DNA from: Xenopus tropicalis
Taxonomy: Eukaryota > Chordata > Amphibia > Anura > Pipidae
NCBI RefSeq assembly: GCF_000004195.4
Contig: NC_030681.2
Coordinates: 88,109,681-88,173,680, forward strand
Direction of reading: 5' to 3'
Length of the DNA stretch: 64,000 bases
Part shown: positions 1-63,975 of the stretch, one piece after another
How the letters are laid out: every line of letters begins with the position of its first letter
Position numbering within the stretch: the stretch's first letter is position 1
Made by a program: the position numbers and the translations under genes
Notes under the pieces: model-generated
Databases searched by the model: none
The model's input: only the letters and a program-made list of their open reading frames with translations
What the model was told of the DNA's origin: nothing

Positions 1-54
1 ATTGTACTTTGCACACCGCACTAGCCTAAATAAATCACTCTTTTTGTTTACAAA

Positions 55-956
55 TGTAGCCCACTTTTGCAGATTCTTTGTGGCACTACCTTGTGGAGCA
101 CTATCACTTGGCGCAACAGGAGTCCTGAGCCCCCGCTTACTATGGGGGTTTACAAGGGATTCTCCCTATTATGGCGTGCCTCCACCCAGGGATGGTAGTG
201 TGGATCTGTAGTCCACCCCCTGGGAACTTAATAGGTAGTTATGCCCCTCTGGGCTAATAGATCTCACCACACGGTAATATGAATAAAGTAAATGAAAAGG
301 TTTATTGGACGGACACCTCTCCAGGAGCAGCTTATCAATAGTATACAGTGCAGGGTATATCTCCATACGTCTCATTGAGTACCATCTCCTGTTGGCCTAC
401 CCAATGGTACTCCCGACATGTGCTCCCCTCTAGGGGCTCTCCCCGGTACTCACGGCAAGACACTCTACCATAGAGTTCCCCCGGTACTCATGCTAGGACG
501 TTACCCCACAGGGACCCACACCGGTACTCTCACTGGGCATCCTCAGATCCGGCCTCCTGGACTAGCGGTGACCTGTTCCACCTACCTAGCCACTTAGTTC
601 CCTGCACTCCGGCTGATATAATGCCGGGAGGTCTTAACCTCGCTACTACTCCTGGAGGGGCCATGTCCGCCCATTCTAAACTAGGCTGTCCTACATATCA
701 TTCCTAGAGCGATCTATTACAGAACTCTTACCACTCTTGGAGCAGTCCCTGGACTAACCACATCTCCCTTACAGCACATGACTGCTTCCCTTATATGGGC
801 CCATGCACCACCCTGTGGCCATAACCCGAACTACAGGGGTCCTCCCCATTAACCACTTAACACCCAGTCATCCCAGTGTCCCTGTTAACCAGCACCACCC
901 TGTGGTCTGTCCTAGGGGTTCCTGTCCTAAGGGCCCATTTTTGGTAAACCCCTACA
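55..956. mobile_element. solo LTR of an LTR retrotransposon, with CAAA target duplication
   Basis: Begins TGTAGCCCAC and ends AACCCCTACA, i.e. TGTAG...CTACA termini, and is flanked on both sides by CAAA (51-54 and 957-960), which suits a 4-bp target duplication. It is GC-richer than its surroundings and contains an AATAAA signal near 284. No gag, pol or primer-binding site is present, so it would be a solo LTR left by recombination. The class (Ty3/gypsy-like or other) cannot be told without an internal region. Confidence 0.6.
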
Positions 957-1510
957 CAAATATACTGCACTAAATTTCACAATATTTGTTAGCTTTTCAT
1001 AGTCTTGACCACTGGAGTCTTCTATATGTTACTTTCCCAAGAAGATCATTTGGCTGAGAAGTGAGTGTTATAATTTTTTAAACAGTACTTGTCAAGTTAT
1101 ATCATTCATTTATTAAACTTTTTTTTTATTAAAAATGCATAGTATCCAGAATATGGTGCTGAATCTCAGCACTTTTTACAGTTGGAGTCAGCATAATGCT
1201 TAGTGTTTAGCCAAATTCAAACTAGGTTTTTCTGTAAACCCTTGTTTGTTACATTTTTGTAAGATCCATGTTTGTTTAATTAAGGTAAAGCCCTGCATAA
1301 TTTGCTGGCACTTTATAAATAAATAATAATGACGATGAAGAGGTGCCTGGTGCCCTCCCACCATTCTGTCCCAGGCACTTGCCTCTTCTGCCTACCCCTA
1401 GTTCTGGCCCTGCTAGTACCCCTTTTTATTTGACACTGTAAGCTCCAGTAAGAAGGTGTCTCATTTCCTGTTGTATTGGTCAGTGTTTCTATGTAATCTT
1501 ATATGCCCTT
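957..1510. other. no gene seen
   Basis: Non-coding intergenic DNA. The segment around 1295-1330 (cactttataaataaataat) resembles the tail of the interspersed repeat also seen at 9390-9424. The short GC-rich piece 1335-1430 resembles part of the repeat at 31180-31420. Confidence 0.5.
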
Positions 1511-1774
1511 TAGTGATGTGCGGGTCGAGAAAAACCTAAGCTGCACCCGACCCTAACCAACATGGCTTCGCCCCTCTATTTATAGACCCGTGGCCACCCC
1601 ACAATGATGTCACAAAAGGAGCAGGGCATGTCGGGCGCATGCCTATAAATTCACAATCCAGTAGAGGAAGCTGGCAGTGTTAGGTCGCAGGTGGGGGGGT
1701 GAGCACAAGTGATGTGCCGAGATCAGCTTGAATCCACCTGACTCGCGGGTATCGGACTGGTCTGCACATCACTA
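1511..1774. mobile_element. MITE with TAGTGATGTGC termini
   Basis: Left end TAGTGATGTGCGGGTC and right end (reverse complement TAGTGATGTGCAGACC) form imperfect terminal inverted repeats around a 264-bp non-coding interior. No target duplication is clear. Family not identified. Confidence 0.55.
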
Positions 1775-3023
1775 ACGGCCTTGTATGTACATTTTCAGAG
1801 ATGGTGACATCACTGCTACCACCAAAAGTGATGTCACTGTGCATTTTTTTGCACTGTGCATATTTGCCCATAGCGCTGATTGCTCTCCATGCAGAAGCTT
1901 CAATTACGTCATTGAATGCTTGCTGCGCATGCACACACTGAAATTCACGGAAAACTTACAAAAACAACCCACAAGATTGCCTTAAGGTGATGGAAGGCCA
2001 GAGGGCAATACAAATCAAAAAGTGCAAATCCCTGCTCAAACAGCCCCTTCTTGTTATGTTATGGCACTGCCCCATAAAGCAATTCAAATGGGTTTTTTCT
2101 ATATTTATGTTTTTTTTTGTAGACTTAAGGTATAGGGATCCAAATTACAGAAATATGCCTTATTCCGGAACCCACAGGTCCTAAACATTCTGAATATTAG
2201 ATCCCATGACTGTATGTATACATGCACACACACACGTAGGAATGCACAACTGACAGAGAGCACTGTTGTACATCAAAATTAATTCTATATGGCAGAAATT
2301 TGATTAAGATAGGGACTCACTGCAGATTTATTTAACAAGGCACAAATTTAACTCTCTCTTGCTCTGAATTTGCAGGGCCACAAACCTACTTATACCCCAT
2401 CTATGTTGTTAGTTCAGGAAGGTATAACCTAGTCCTAGGGAATAATGTACCTTCTATTATAAAATATAAGAATATTTTCAAGAAACTGGAAACACTGCAA
2501 GGCCCCCACCAGGAGTCATTGCATCAATAAACTATTGGTATCTACGGTAAACTGAATCTGTCTTGTGTGGCTTTGTAGACTCTCTTGGAAGTCATCTTAT
2601 ATATGGTTATATTATGTTAAGTAGAACCTCTTTATTTGTATGTTAGGACAAATGTTCCATCCATAGATTTTTTTTGTTAAAAATTGAATAAAAACATTAT
2701 TACAAAAGAAATATAAGAATATCAGAAATTAAAGAGGGATTCCATAACCTTATAACGGCTACTTATATTTATAAATTACACACAATATGGTGCACGTTTG
2801 TTTGTGCCCTCCCCTGTGGTGGAGCACAGAGGAACGTACCGCAGGGAAATGCACAAACAAATGCTTGTGAGTATGAGCCCTAAGAGCACTTACTAAGCAA
2901 TACCTTTTTGAACAAAGCATAAATGAAGGAATCACCATGTTTTACATGTTAAGCAAAGCCATTGTTATATAAAACCCAAAGGAACTATTTTAATTAACTG
3001 GCAAAAGAGCTATTTACAACTAT
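1775..3023. other. intergenic, no gene; fragment of an AGGTATGGGA-type MITE
   Basis: 2127-2212 carries the right-hand portion of the same MITE found intact at 16813-17142 (gatccaaattacagaaatat ... caggtcctaaacattctg). A short palindrome built on GTGACATCACT lies at about 1803-1838. Open frames here are short and have no family features. Confidence 0.5.
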
Positions 3024-3460
3024 GGGGGAGATTTACTAATCCACGAATGCTCCGTGCGTATTTGCTGCAACTTTTTCGTTGCTTGCACAACTTTTTCGTA
3101 CCTTTCGCAACTTTTTCGTACTTTGCGCCAAAATTTGTGCAACAAAATCGTATTGTCGCGCTGAGCACGAACGTTTCGGATTCATTCAAGCTTCGTTATC
3201 GTGACTTTCCTTGGGCCAGGTTGGAGCTGCAATTGATTCCTATGGGAGGCTTTCAAAATCGTACACAGAAGGATCAAAGTCGGAAAGGTTTTCCCGCTGT
3301 TTACAATCGTTTGGTACGAAAATTTCGGATTGCCAATACGATATTTTATTACGATATTATCGTGACTAATACAATTTTTTCATAAGCATTTTCGTGATAT
3401 TTGCAATCTTCAAAAATTATCGTATCCAATCCGAATTTTTCCCATTCGGGAATGAATGAA
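3024..3460. mobile_element. CpG-rich foldback element (GGAGATTTACTAA end), probably incomplete
   Basis: Starts with gggggagatttactaatcca, the terminal signature of the foldback elements at 33478 and 60679, followed by tttttcgta-type motifs repeated several times. A matching right terminus is not evident, so the copy is probably truncated. The frame through it (112 aa from 3047) is an accidental product of the repeated motif. Confidence 0.45.
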
Positions 3461-4335
3461 GCCCTATTTGTTCAAACTCAGCATTGTGTGAGCAACATTG
3501 ACCATAGGTATCGGAACTTCAGAACCAGGGGATTCATGGCCCCTCAAATTTTTACCATTTTCAGTTTTAATTATGCAGGGACCCAGTGCCTGTTCCGATA
3601 AAGTGTTTGTACTGCACAATCTGTTAACACCACAAAAGAAACATCTTCCCATACTGATGACCATTGGCAACCCCTAAGAATGAGGGTGCTACAGCTCAGC
3701 ATTATTATTTTAGCAGTCTGCAACTACAACTGTGTTTGCCTGTACCTTTTAATAAATAGAGTAGCACAGGAGGGTTCATCTGTCCACCAGAGAGCTAGGG
3801 AAAGGGTATCAAGCAGTCCAGCTTGGCAGCTGACATCTTCACTGCATTTCTCTACCTTGTATTCACAGGTACAGGACAAACAGGGCAGTATGGAAGAAAA
3901 CGGGTGGTGAGGTTTGGGAGGGGGCCCTGAATGCAAAATAAAATATATAAATTGTTTTCCATGTCCAAAACACAGATTAAAGAGCATTACTTGTTTTTAT
4001 TATTACTTGTTACGTAATAAAAATGTGTATACGCTTAGTAGTTTGACTACAATACAGCAGGGACAGGAAGGACTGGACTGCAGGGTCTGCTGTATAGTAG
4101 TGCCCTGTCCTATCTTCACTACCAACAGCAAGCAAGTGGCCACAGGCAGGTAAGAGGGAGCCATGGTAAAGTTAAAGTGACTGTGCATACACTATTCTCT
4201 TTTTTCTGCTCACATACATTGCATTTCCTCCTGTTTCTATTGACTTGTAAGTGGAGAAAGTACCTAGGTTGTGAATGTATGATAGGGGCATGACTAGTAT
4301 ATGCAAGTTGCAGGGCTAAACTGATCTCATTAAAT
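3461..4335. other. no gene seen
   Basis: Intergenic DNA without recognisable coding sequence or repeat termini. The short open frames on both strands lack any conserved motif. Confidence 0.5.
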
Positions 4336-4593
4336 CAGTGATCCCCAACCAGTGGCTTGTAAGCCACATGCTACTCACCACTCCATGTAATTTTGCTCCC
4401 TGTGGCCTCAAAGTACATGCCCATTTTTACACAGTTTTACTCCAAGCAGAAACTGCTGCAAGCCAGCAACCCACATGGCCAATCACAGCCCCGATTTAGC
4501 ATCCCCAATGAATTTATTTCATGCTCGTGTGGCTAAGCAACACTTTTTACAATTGAGTGTGGCTCAAGGGTAAAAAAAAGTTAAAGATCCCTG
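4336..4593. mobile_element. hAT-type MITE with perfect 8-bp target duplication
   Basis: Starts CAGTGATCCCCAACCAG and ends AAGATCCCTG, imperfect inverted termini of hAT (CAGNG) type. It is flanked by CATTAAAT on both sides (4328-4335 and 4594-4601), a perfect 8-bp duplication as hAT transposases make. The 258-bp interior is non-coding, so it was moved by a transposase encoded elsewhere. Confidence 0.8.
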
Positions 4594-4965
4594 CATTAAA
4601 TGAATCTGCAATCAGTGCAGCTTTTCTAGCAGTTTTTTCTAGGCGTGTCCCTGCATTTTTGAGACATGAAGGCTTGAATCCTTTTCAATTTGAAAAGCAG
4701 TTAAACATCAGCGAAGCATGAACCATTCCCTGTAAACACAGCGTTGTCTTAAACTACACCAAATAATGGGTGATTTTGGCTGCACATTTTGCCATACATT
4801 TTTTACTAGTATAATCCATGCACAGGCACTTTTCTATTATTGTAAATGGGTTATGTTAATTTCAACTGCAATACTCTAATAACATAACAAACAGAGTTTA
4901 AAAGTGTATGCACTCAACACATGCTGAATTATACATTAGCATTGCATAGCAGTTTTTTAACACCA

Positions 4966-5292
4966 GGGGGCCCATTTATCAAAGTATGATACAAAAAATT
5001 CGGATTAAATCCAATATTTTCTGATGTGCGCTAAAAGTACGAAACTTTCTGATCTTGGTTGTACGAAAATATCGTGGTACGATCCGAAAGTTCCAAAATT
5101 TTTGTAGCTGAACAATCATAAAAGGCGTGAAAAAGCTTGAATGAATTCCGAAACTTTCGTATTCCTTGCAACTAAAAAAATTGCTCAAATTAACGGAAAA
5201 AAAATTGAGGAAAATACGCACAGTTCTAAAACTTAGAAAAAATACGAATCTTTAGTATTCGGACTCAATCGTACATTGATAAATTGGCCCCC
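4966..5292. mobile_element. foldback/MITE element with GGGGGCC-ATTTATCAA termini
   Basis: Left end GGGGGCCCATTTATCAA and right end (reverse complement GGGGGCCAATTTATCAATG) are inverted repeats. The interior is rich in tacgaaa / tttcgta motifs arranged as internal inverted repeats. It is related in style to the ATTTACTAA foldback elements elsewhere in the window. Confidence 0.65.
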
Positions 5293-6174
5293 AGGCATGT
5301 GTTGGATATAACTTTCTGCATTTAAACCTTTTTGTATTTGCATGTGTTGGACTATAATTCCACAGGTTTAAGATTAATGTTGAATTATTTTTTTGTTGAG
5401 AAGCTAGCGTTTCTACATTATATTCTTTTTTTTTTGCTCTTAAGCACACAAGGTGCTGATATACATTCTACTTAGTGACATTAGTGGGTCGGGACCTAAA
5501 ACCCACAATAATGTCGGCCAGGATTTGTATATCATTTTGTATATATGCAGCAGATAACAGCACAGATAGCAGAGTAAAGGCGTTAAAAGAAATCATTCTA
5601 ATATAAGGCCAGGTTTATTGTAATGCCTCCTTCCCTCACACCATCCCATGATGGGGGTTTGCCCGGCTGTTACCACCTGACTCCTCTTCTGTATGAAATG
5701 CATTGGCTGGAAGGATATTTCCCATGAATGGTAGGCAGATCCATACTGTTCCATACATTGGCAGCCCTCAGTGGTTACTGTAACAGAAGGAGGATATATC
5801 ACACCTCCCTGAGTGCTGGGCTGGGGGAGGGATTACACGCAGCCTTACTCAGCGCTGTACCATCAGTTTCCCACGGAGGAGAACGGGAAGAAGTAATAAG
5901 GAGGATAATACTGCAGAGCCCGAAACAGGTCTGACTGAATCCCTCCTGCATCATCCCTATGTCCATAGTGTGGCAGCGACGTGTGAATGTAGGCACTCAC
6001 AGGGTTACATTCTCTCCCCCCACCCCACACAATGAATGGATCAGGCTTCCTTGAGCATCACCATGCAATAAAGGCCGCACCAGGCGACGGCTCTGTAGTG
6101 CTTTATAAAATGCAACGATGTCCAACCTGCTGACCGACAGTTGTGTTTAAACCACACGTCCCCATTTTCACCCA
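5293..6174. other. upstream region, no gene seen
   Basis: No coding sequence recognised. GC content rises towards the right end. The short frames at 5593-5996 have no family features. This part may include distal promoter sequence of snap91. Confidence 0.4.
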
Positions 6175-6194
6175 GGCATGCTGGGAGTTGTAGT
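6175..6194 (-). promoter_or_regulatory. ZNF143/THAP11-type promoter motif
   Basis: The reverse complement reads ACTACAACTCCCAGCATGCC, a full match to the ACTACAA-TCCCAGCATGC motif common in vertebrate promoters. It lies 693 bp upstream of the snap91 start codon. The same motif also occurs inside some Xenopus interspersed repeats, so it may be part of a mobile element rather than a promoter site. Confidence 0.4.
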
Positions 6195-6299
6195 TTAATG
6201 AATGCTGCAGGGCAGCAGATGGACATCCTGAAGACTCCTCCAATAAAATTGTGTGCCGGGCTGTGACTTATAATATAATAACATAAAATGATATCCCTA

Positions 6300-6875
6300 G
6301 GTTTTAATGCCAGACTATAGAGAGCTGGGTCGGCACCGGTCGGAATTGTGTCCCTTTAATAATTAAAAGGCAGAAACCTGGAGTGAGATGCAAGGCGGGG
6401 GGTGGGGCAGTGATATTCTAATCCCCTGGCAGGGAGGGGGAGGAGGATGTGTTGTATTGTGAGTGTGTGTGTGAGTGAAGAGAGATCAAGGCTGCCGTTC
6501 TAAAGGGCTTTGCTCAGTTCCAGGGCTGATAAGGTGGATTCCCTATTTGTGCTGTTTGATGAAGGTTTGGGAGGGCAAGGGTGCCATCACGGTGAAAGAT
6601 CCGCAGTGCCCATTTTAGTATTTGCCAGATGCCTGTCAGATGGCAGAGGTGGGCTGGATAGGCTTGCAGTCACTAGGATACACGTTCAGGGATGGGGAAG
6701 GCAGACATAGGCTTGCTGCGCCAGTTATTGGAGCCTATGACAGTCGCTTCTGCATTGCCCACAGTGGATCTATAACCCTTGTGTGTGTGAATCTGATGCT
6801 CTGTTACTGAGCGGGCTGATCTCGGAACATTCCAATGGCTCCTTAACGTGGGATATTGTCTCTTGTTTGTGACAG
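6300..6875 (+). promoter_or_regulatory. snap91: probable snap91 promoter / 5' UTR region
   Basis: This stretch immediately precedes the start codon and is visibly richer in G and C than most of the window, with G-rich runs around 6395-6445 and a GT-rich stretch at 6445-6480. No open frame fits a second gene. The polypyrimidine-like tctcttgtttgtgacag ending at 6875 could be the acceptor of a 5' UTR intron, with possible donors such as gataag|gtggat at 6534. The transcription start cannot be placed from sequence alone; this is inference from position and composition. Confidence 0.35.
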
Positions 6876-6886
6876 ATAAAGAAAAG

Positions 6887-58863
<51,977 letters not shown>

Positions 58864-60678
58864 GTTAGTATATTGACCTAGAAATCCATTATTCGTTTTG
58901 GATTTAATAGTATAATTCTTATAACATAACTTAGCAAGAATTTAGCAAAGGGTATATTTTAGATAGTAAGACTCTATAGCTTAGCAGGGCAACTTTTCCA
59001 TTAGTTAATAAAATAAAATAGCCAGGCTTTGATTGGCTATTTTGACTTAGTTGACAACAGTTAAAATGTGGTATTTTTCTCCGTGCTAAGTAACTGGTTT
59101 TGTTTTATGTTCTGTAATGTTATATATTGGTCTTGATTTTCTTACTTGACATATCTATTCACATTGTATTTGTCTCAAGGCAAGTAACGTGCCGTCCTAA
59201 CACCAGATGTCCCTTTTGGGTACTATGACTTGAGAGGTAGATGATATATTAGTGCATGGAGAACCAAGCGAAATTTGATAAGAATTAGGCATTAAGCTCC
59301 AAGGCAGTGGTATATGAAACAATATGTTCCTTGGTATCCACTACAGTTTTTACTAAATGCCATAAAATACCCTGCCATACACAATACTGAGAATTGGCCC
59401 TGCTAAAACAAACTTAGAGACAATTATCAGTAAATCATCAGCATTGTCTGTTTCTGTAGCAACGACAAGTAACTGCTACTAGTAGCTCTGTGTATCTTTA
59501 CCCTTAGGATACCAGCAAATACTGGATCAACTACAAAAGATTTGAAACGGAATACAACACCTGATTTGCATATTCTAATTAGTAAATTTGTGAAAAAGTT
59601 TTAGCAAAAACAAAGTGAACTTAATGTCTAAAGTGACATGATAAAAGGTATTTGGATTGGGTTTAGCCAGGTACTGGGATTTGGCTGAATTCTGCAAAAA
59701 ATGCTTGGATTCATGCATCCCTATTATCAATATGTTGGTTCATGCATACCAGACAGATGAGCAATTCCGAATTAGTTGACTAGATACATTGCTTGATAGA
59801 GGACTTGGAGAAGCCCAAAATGTTGCTCAGGGGCACATATTTTACTGCCGAAAGCTTGTACTGTGTAAATACTCTGAATCAGTTGACTAGGACATGAACC
59901 AGGAGTTCAAGTTAACAGCTTCACCAAAGGATCAGGCTGCAGACAGTTAACACAATATTATATATAATGCACCCAAAATACCAGGGGTCTGGTGTGTAGT
60001 GCATACAAGCCTATGGTTAGATGTCTTATTCCTTGCCCTGTCATCAACACACTAAGCAAGAGGTGTGGAACACTTCAGAATAAACCTACAAATATGAGCA
60101 CAGGGAAAGGGTCTGCTAGTTTTATTGTGGTATGGGTATATTTGCTTGGCAAGGTTTAAGATGAGCTCATTTTATGACAAAATGTTTCTTCACTGAAAGT
60201 GGAATGTTCCAAGAAGATGTTACTTGTCCCAGTCACTAGTTCCTAACCCAGGGTGTGCAGAAGAAGCCACCTCTGTTTATTGTGCAGTGTTATGTGCTAT
60301 TGGTATCCCAGGCACTGTGACTTTAACATAATGTTGTAATTCTTCCTGTGACCAATAAACCTGCAGTTTTGTTACCAACCCTTAAAATGTTTTGAAATTC
60401 TCAAGCTTTTCTATCTCTTTAGAAAGATATATGGATCTTTTTGTAGCACAAACAAATTTAGAATCAGTGCTGAATTTTAGCTCCCTATGCTTCATTTCTA
60501 ACTTGCAATGAAAATTGCTCTTTCATTTTTGTACTTAGTGTCCCCAGTAACCCAAAATCAGTTGACTGTTAGGTTTCAGTTTCATTGTTATTTTTTTCTC
60601 TCCTGGCCTAACCTGCTGCCTTGTTGCTAGAGTAGTTAAGACCTAGCAACAAAATTGGAAGTTTCAATTCCAAGCCTA
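58864..60678. other. snap91: intron 15, left part; nothing recognised
   Basis: No exon-like sequence and no repeat with clear ends. Confidence 0.45.
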
Positions 60679-61249
60679 GGGGGGCACATTTACTAACCCA
60701 CGAACGGGCCGAATGCGTCCGATTGCGTTTTTTTCGTAATGATCGGTATTTTGCGTTTTTTTCGGAAATTATCGCGACTTTTTCGTTACCAATACGATTT
60801 GCGCGAAAAAACGCAAGTTTTTCGTAGCCATTCCGAAAGTTGCGCAAAATCTGGTGATTTTTTCATAGCGTTACAACTTGCACGAAAAGTCGTGATTTTT
60901 TCGTAGAGTTAAAACTTGCACGAAACGTTGCGCCTTTTAAGTTTTAACGCTACGAAAAAGGCGCGACTTTTCGCGCAAGTTTTAACGCTACGAAAAATCG
61001 CAAGATTTTGCGCAACTTTCGGAATGGCTACGAAAAACTCGCGTTTTTTCGCGCAAGTCGTAATGGCTACTAAAAACTCGCGTTTTTTCGCACAAGTCGT
61101 AATGGCTACTAAAAACTCGCGTTTTTTCGCGCAAATCGTATTGGTAACGAAAAAGTCGCGATAATTTCCGAAAAAGTCGCAAAATGTTCGTTTTCCAATC
61201 GGAATTTTTCCAATTCCGATTCGAATTCGTGTCTTAGTAAATCAGCCCC
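60679..61249. mobile_element. CpG-rich foldback element, copy B (opposite orientation to copy A)
   Basis: Starts GGGGCACATTTACTAACCCA and ends ttcgtgtcttagtaaatcag cccc, i.e. the ends of the 33478 element in reverse. TA flanks both sides (60677-60678, 61250-61251). The interior contains a 39-bp unit (atggctactaaaaactcgcg ttttttcgcgcaagtcgta) repeated three to four times on the right arm and its complement on the left. The frames repeat the 13-residue unit MATKNSRFFAQVV and are not genes. 571 bp. Confidence 0.8.
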
Positions 61250-62955
61250 TATGTGTTGCAGTGCAAAACATGTCCATAGTCAAAAAAAATAAATAAAAAA
61301 TAAAGACTAATTGCAAATAGTCTGACAATACTGCTGTCCAAACTATGCTTTTAACTGGCTAGCTTTTAGGGGGGGGCGGGGGCTTTAATAAACTTTTTAC
61401 TTTTTTTTTAGAGCTAAAAGTTGCTGAACAAAAAGTTGCAACTTTTTCGAGAATTACTATGCAACAAAAATTTGACAATTCCGAAACTGAAAAAACTCCA
61501 TATAAAACTTGATCATGTTAATGGCAGATGCCCCTTGCCTTCCCTGTAAGATCTTTCTTTGCTTAAAATTTTTAGAGGTTTTCAGATTTTTGAGGCAGGT
61601 TTTTGTGCGGCAATTAGTAAAAGTCGCGGTTTTTGCAACTTTTCTGCAGTTTTTTCCTACATGTACCTTTTCAGACTTTTTGATAAATGTCTGAGTTGAA
61701 AATCGAAATTTAAAAAGAAAAAAAATAAGAAAAATCTGAATTTTAGTAAATCTACATGCCATACTTTAACCAAAAGATGCTTGGGATAACCATGCTTAAC
61801 TCAGAAACAAACTCATTTGCTACAGTTTTTTCTGTAGCCTTTATTATATTTAAGAGTTTTTTGGATTAGCTGTTGGTTGAAGCATGAGAGCCAGTGGAAC
61901 TGTCACTGGTTTTAACTCGGCAACAGAGGATAAAGTTCACCCACCACGTGCGTCTGCAAGTGCATTAAGCAGAGTGCAATTTTGAGTGCATTCGCCATGT
62001 TTTTTTCCCCGCAATGCAGCATTTTTCCAATAACTTTTCCAAGGGGGCAATGTACTTGGTGCTGCTCCTACTGAAGTTTAAATAAATGATCACAACTATG
62101 CGTGCATTTTTTAAAGCAAATCGGATGCACTTGCGCATAAGTCTGTCTGGTGTCATTTCCAGTGTTTGTGTGCCAGTGACATGAACGCCCAGTTCTTTTG
62201 ATGATGGGCATGACGGAAACCCTGGACCTTCTGCCTAGTCAGGAGTTTCCCTTGCATTAATGGGCGCAGCAGCGCTTGATTCAGAATAGAGGGCAGGAAG
62301 GACTGAGCGACAACAAGTGCAACTATATGGAAAGTGCGCATTTTGACGCAAGTACCTTTTAATAAAGTGGTTTTATATGGAACCAACTGCTGGGTAATTG
62401 CAGAGACTACACTTGCAGGCGTAAATGAGCCCTTATATGTCAAGATTTAACTGTTGTAACATTTCCAATTTGAACCTCACTGGTTGTGTTTTTAATGTTT
62501 TCAAATGTGTACCCTTTTCATTCATTAATCTGGGAACCCAATGTAATATTGCACTGTGATTTCTTTTGATATTTAGTAGCAACATAAGCATTGTGTTTCT
62601 GCCTTTAGAATATATGCTGTAGAAGAACAAATAGCATTTTTATCTTGTAAGCTTATTTAGCATAAGGTTGTTAGATTTCCCTTTTGGCTCTGGATTGTCA
62701 TGTTTGGTTATACAAAAAGCAGAATTTAAGATATATGTCTATTGTATTGACAGCAAAGTAATTCACAAAGCTCACGTTATGTAGGAAGTATATTTTTGTA
62801 CTTGTAACTGACCTAACCTGCTGCCCTACCTACCCTTTTGGTCACTGTGGTTTACTCATGGAGCATTGCAGTGCTTTGTCTGCAGTGCCTACCAATCAAA
62901 AAGCCCCCCTTGATCCTGTTTTTTTGTCTTTTTTTTTTTTTTATTCTAAGTGCCA
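61250..62955. other. snap91: intron 15; decayed repeats, no gene
   Basis: 61365-61760 looks like a worn foldback element (attttagtaaatctacatgc at its right edge, aaaagttgcaactttttc palindrome inside). 61930-62440 has a repeat with many tgcgc motifs. No exon-like sequence. Confidence 0.4.
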
Positions 62956-63300
62956 AAGCTGGCCATACATGCACCAATAATATCGTACAAAACCTCGTTT
63001 CGTACAATATTCGTTTCTTGTATGGCAAGTCGGCGAGTCAATCGGCTGCTGATATCAGGCTGCTGATATCGGTCGACTCGCCAATCGGCCAGTTTAAAAG
63101 TTTTTGATCGGGCGCCATAGAAGGCGTCTGAGCAAAATCTGCCATCAGGGCTGAATCGGCAGAAGGAAGTAGAAATCCTATTGTTTCTACCTCCTTATCT
63201 GCCGTTTCAGCCCTGAACGTTAGTGGCTGATTGAACGATCTTTCGTGCAACCGATGGTCGCAGGAAAGATCACAAATCGCCACGTGTGTGGCCACCTTTA
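62956..63300. mobile_element. Harbinger-style MITE (CTGGCCATACA..TGTGTGGCCACC)
   Basis: Left end agctggccatacatgcacca and right end cacgtgtgtggccaccttta are imperfect inverted repeats. Inside are further inverted pairs (tcggcgagtcaatcggctgc / gtcgactcgccaatcg; ctgccatcagggctgaatcg / ctgccgtttcagccctga). 345 bp. Family named by resemblance only. Confidence 0.55.
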
Positions 63301-63563
63301 GTGTCAAAGTTCTAAGACCTTTTAAATTAGCATCAAGCACAGAACACACCTCAGGCAGGTGGCCAGCACACAGGATATGTGATTTAGTAAAGGAGAACAG
63401 AGGCCAACACCTTTAAGCAGGCAGAGGGGGTGTCAGTAAAAACAAAAATTATCAGAGAAAAAGAAATCGGGAGAGCATTTAGGAGCCAGTTCAATGTTCC
63501 CTCTAAGCTCCCTCTAATCAAGTTGTGGTGTGCACATTTTTTTAAAGCGCACACATGGCCTTA

Positions 63564-63975
63564 AAGGGGTTGTTCAACTCTGAGTTAACTTTCAGCATTA
63601 TGTACACAGTAATATTCTGAGACAATATGCAATTGGTCTTCATTTTTTATTAATTGTTGTTTTTTTAATTACTTCAGTTTTTGTTCAGCAGCTCTCCACT
63701 TTGGAGTTATAGCAGCTATCTGGTTGCTAGATTTCAAATTACCTTAGCAACCAGGTTTTTATAGAAAAATAAGTTCTAAAAGGTAACAATAACCATTAAA
63801 CTGTAACCCTCTAGTGCAATAGATTTTTGGCTCCTGTGGTCAATGACCCCCATTTTAAAGCTGCAAAAAATTAGGAGATGGCAAATAATCATAAGCTACA
63901 CATATTAATAGTATGACAAATTGAAAAGTTGCTTAGCATTAGCCACTCTATCACATACTATAAAGTTAAAGGTGA
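63564..63975. mobile_element. T2-like MITE (TTAAAGGGGTTGTTCAACTC start)
   Basis: Starts TTAAAGGGGTTGTTCAACTC and ends agttaaaggtgacccca, inverted and imperfect. Interior blocks gagacaatatgcaattggtc, agcagctctccactttg and gaaaagttgcttagcattag match the fragment at 15800-16090 and, in part, the one at 12880-13060. Confidence 0.65.

Noticed and set aside
5851..5871. Possible REST/RE1 site (agcgctgtaccatcagt) upstream of a neuronal gene
   Set aside because: Only one half-site matches; the other half (GGTGCTGAA type) is not present.
60916..61164. Repeating 13-residue protein frame (MATKNSRFFAQVV) and similar ones at 33444-33987
   Set aside because: Arises from the 39-bp units of the foldback elements; the unit length divisible by three makes it look protein-like.
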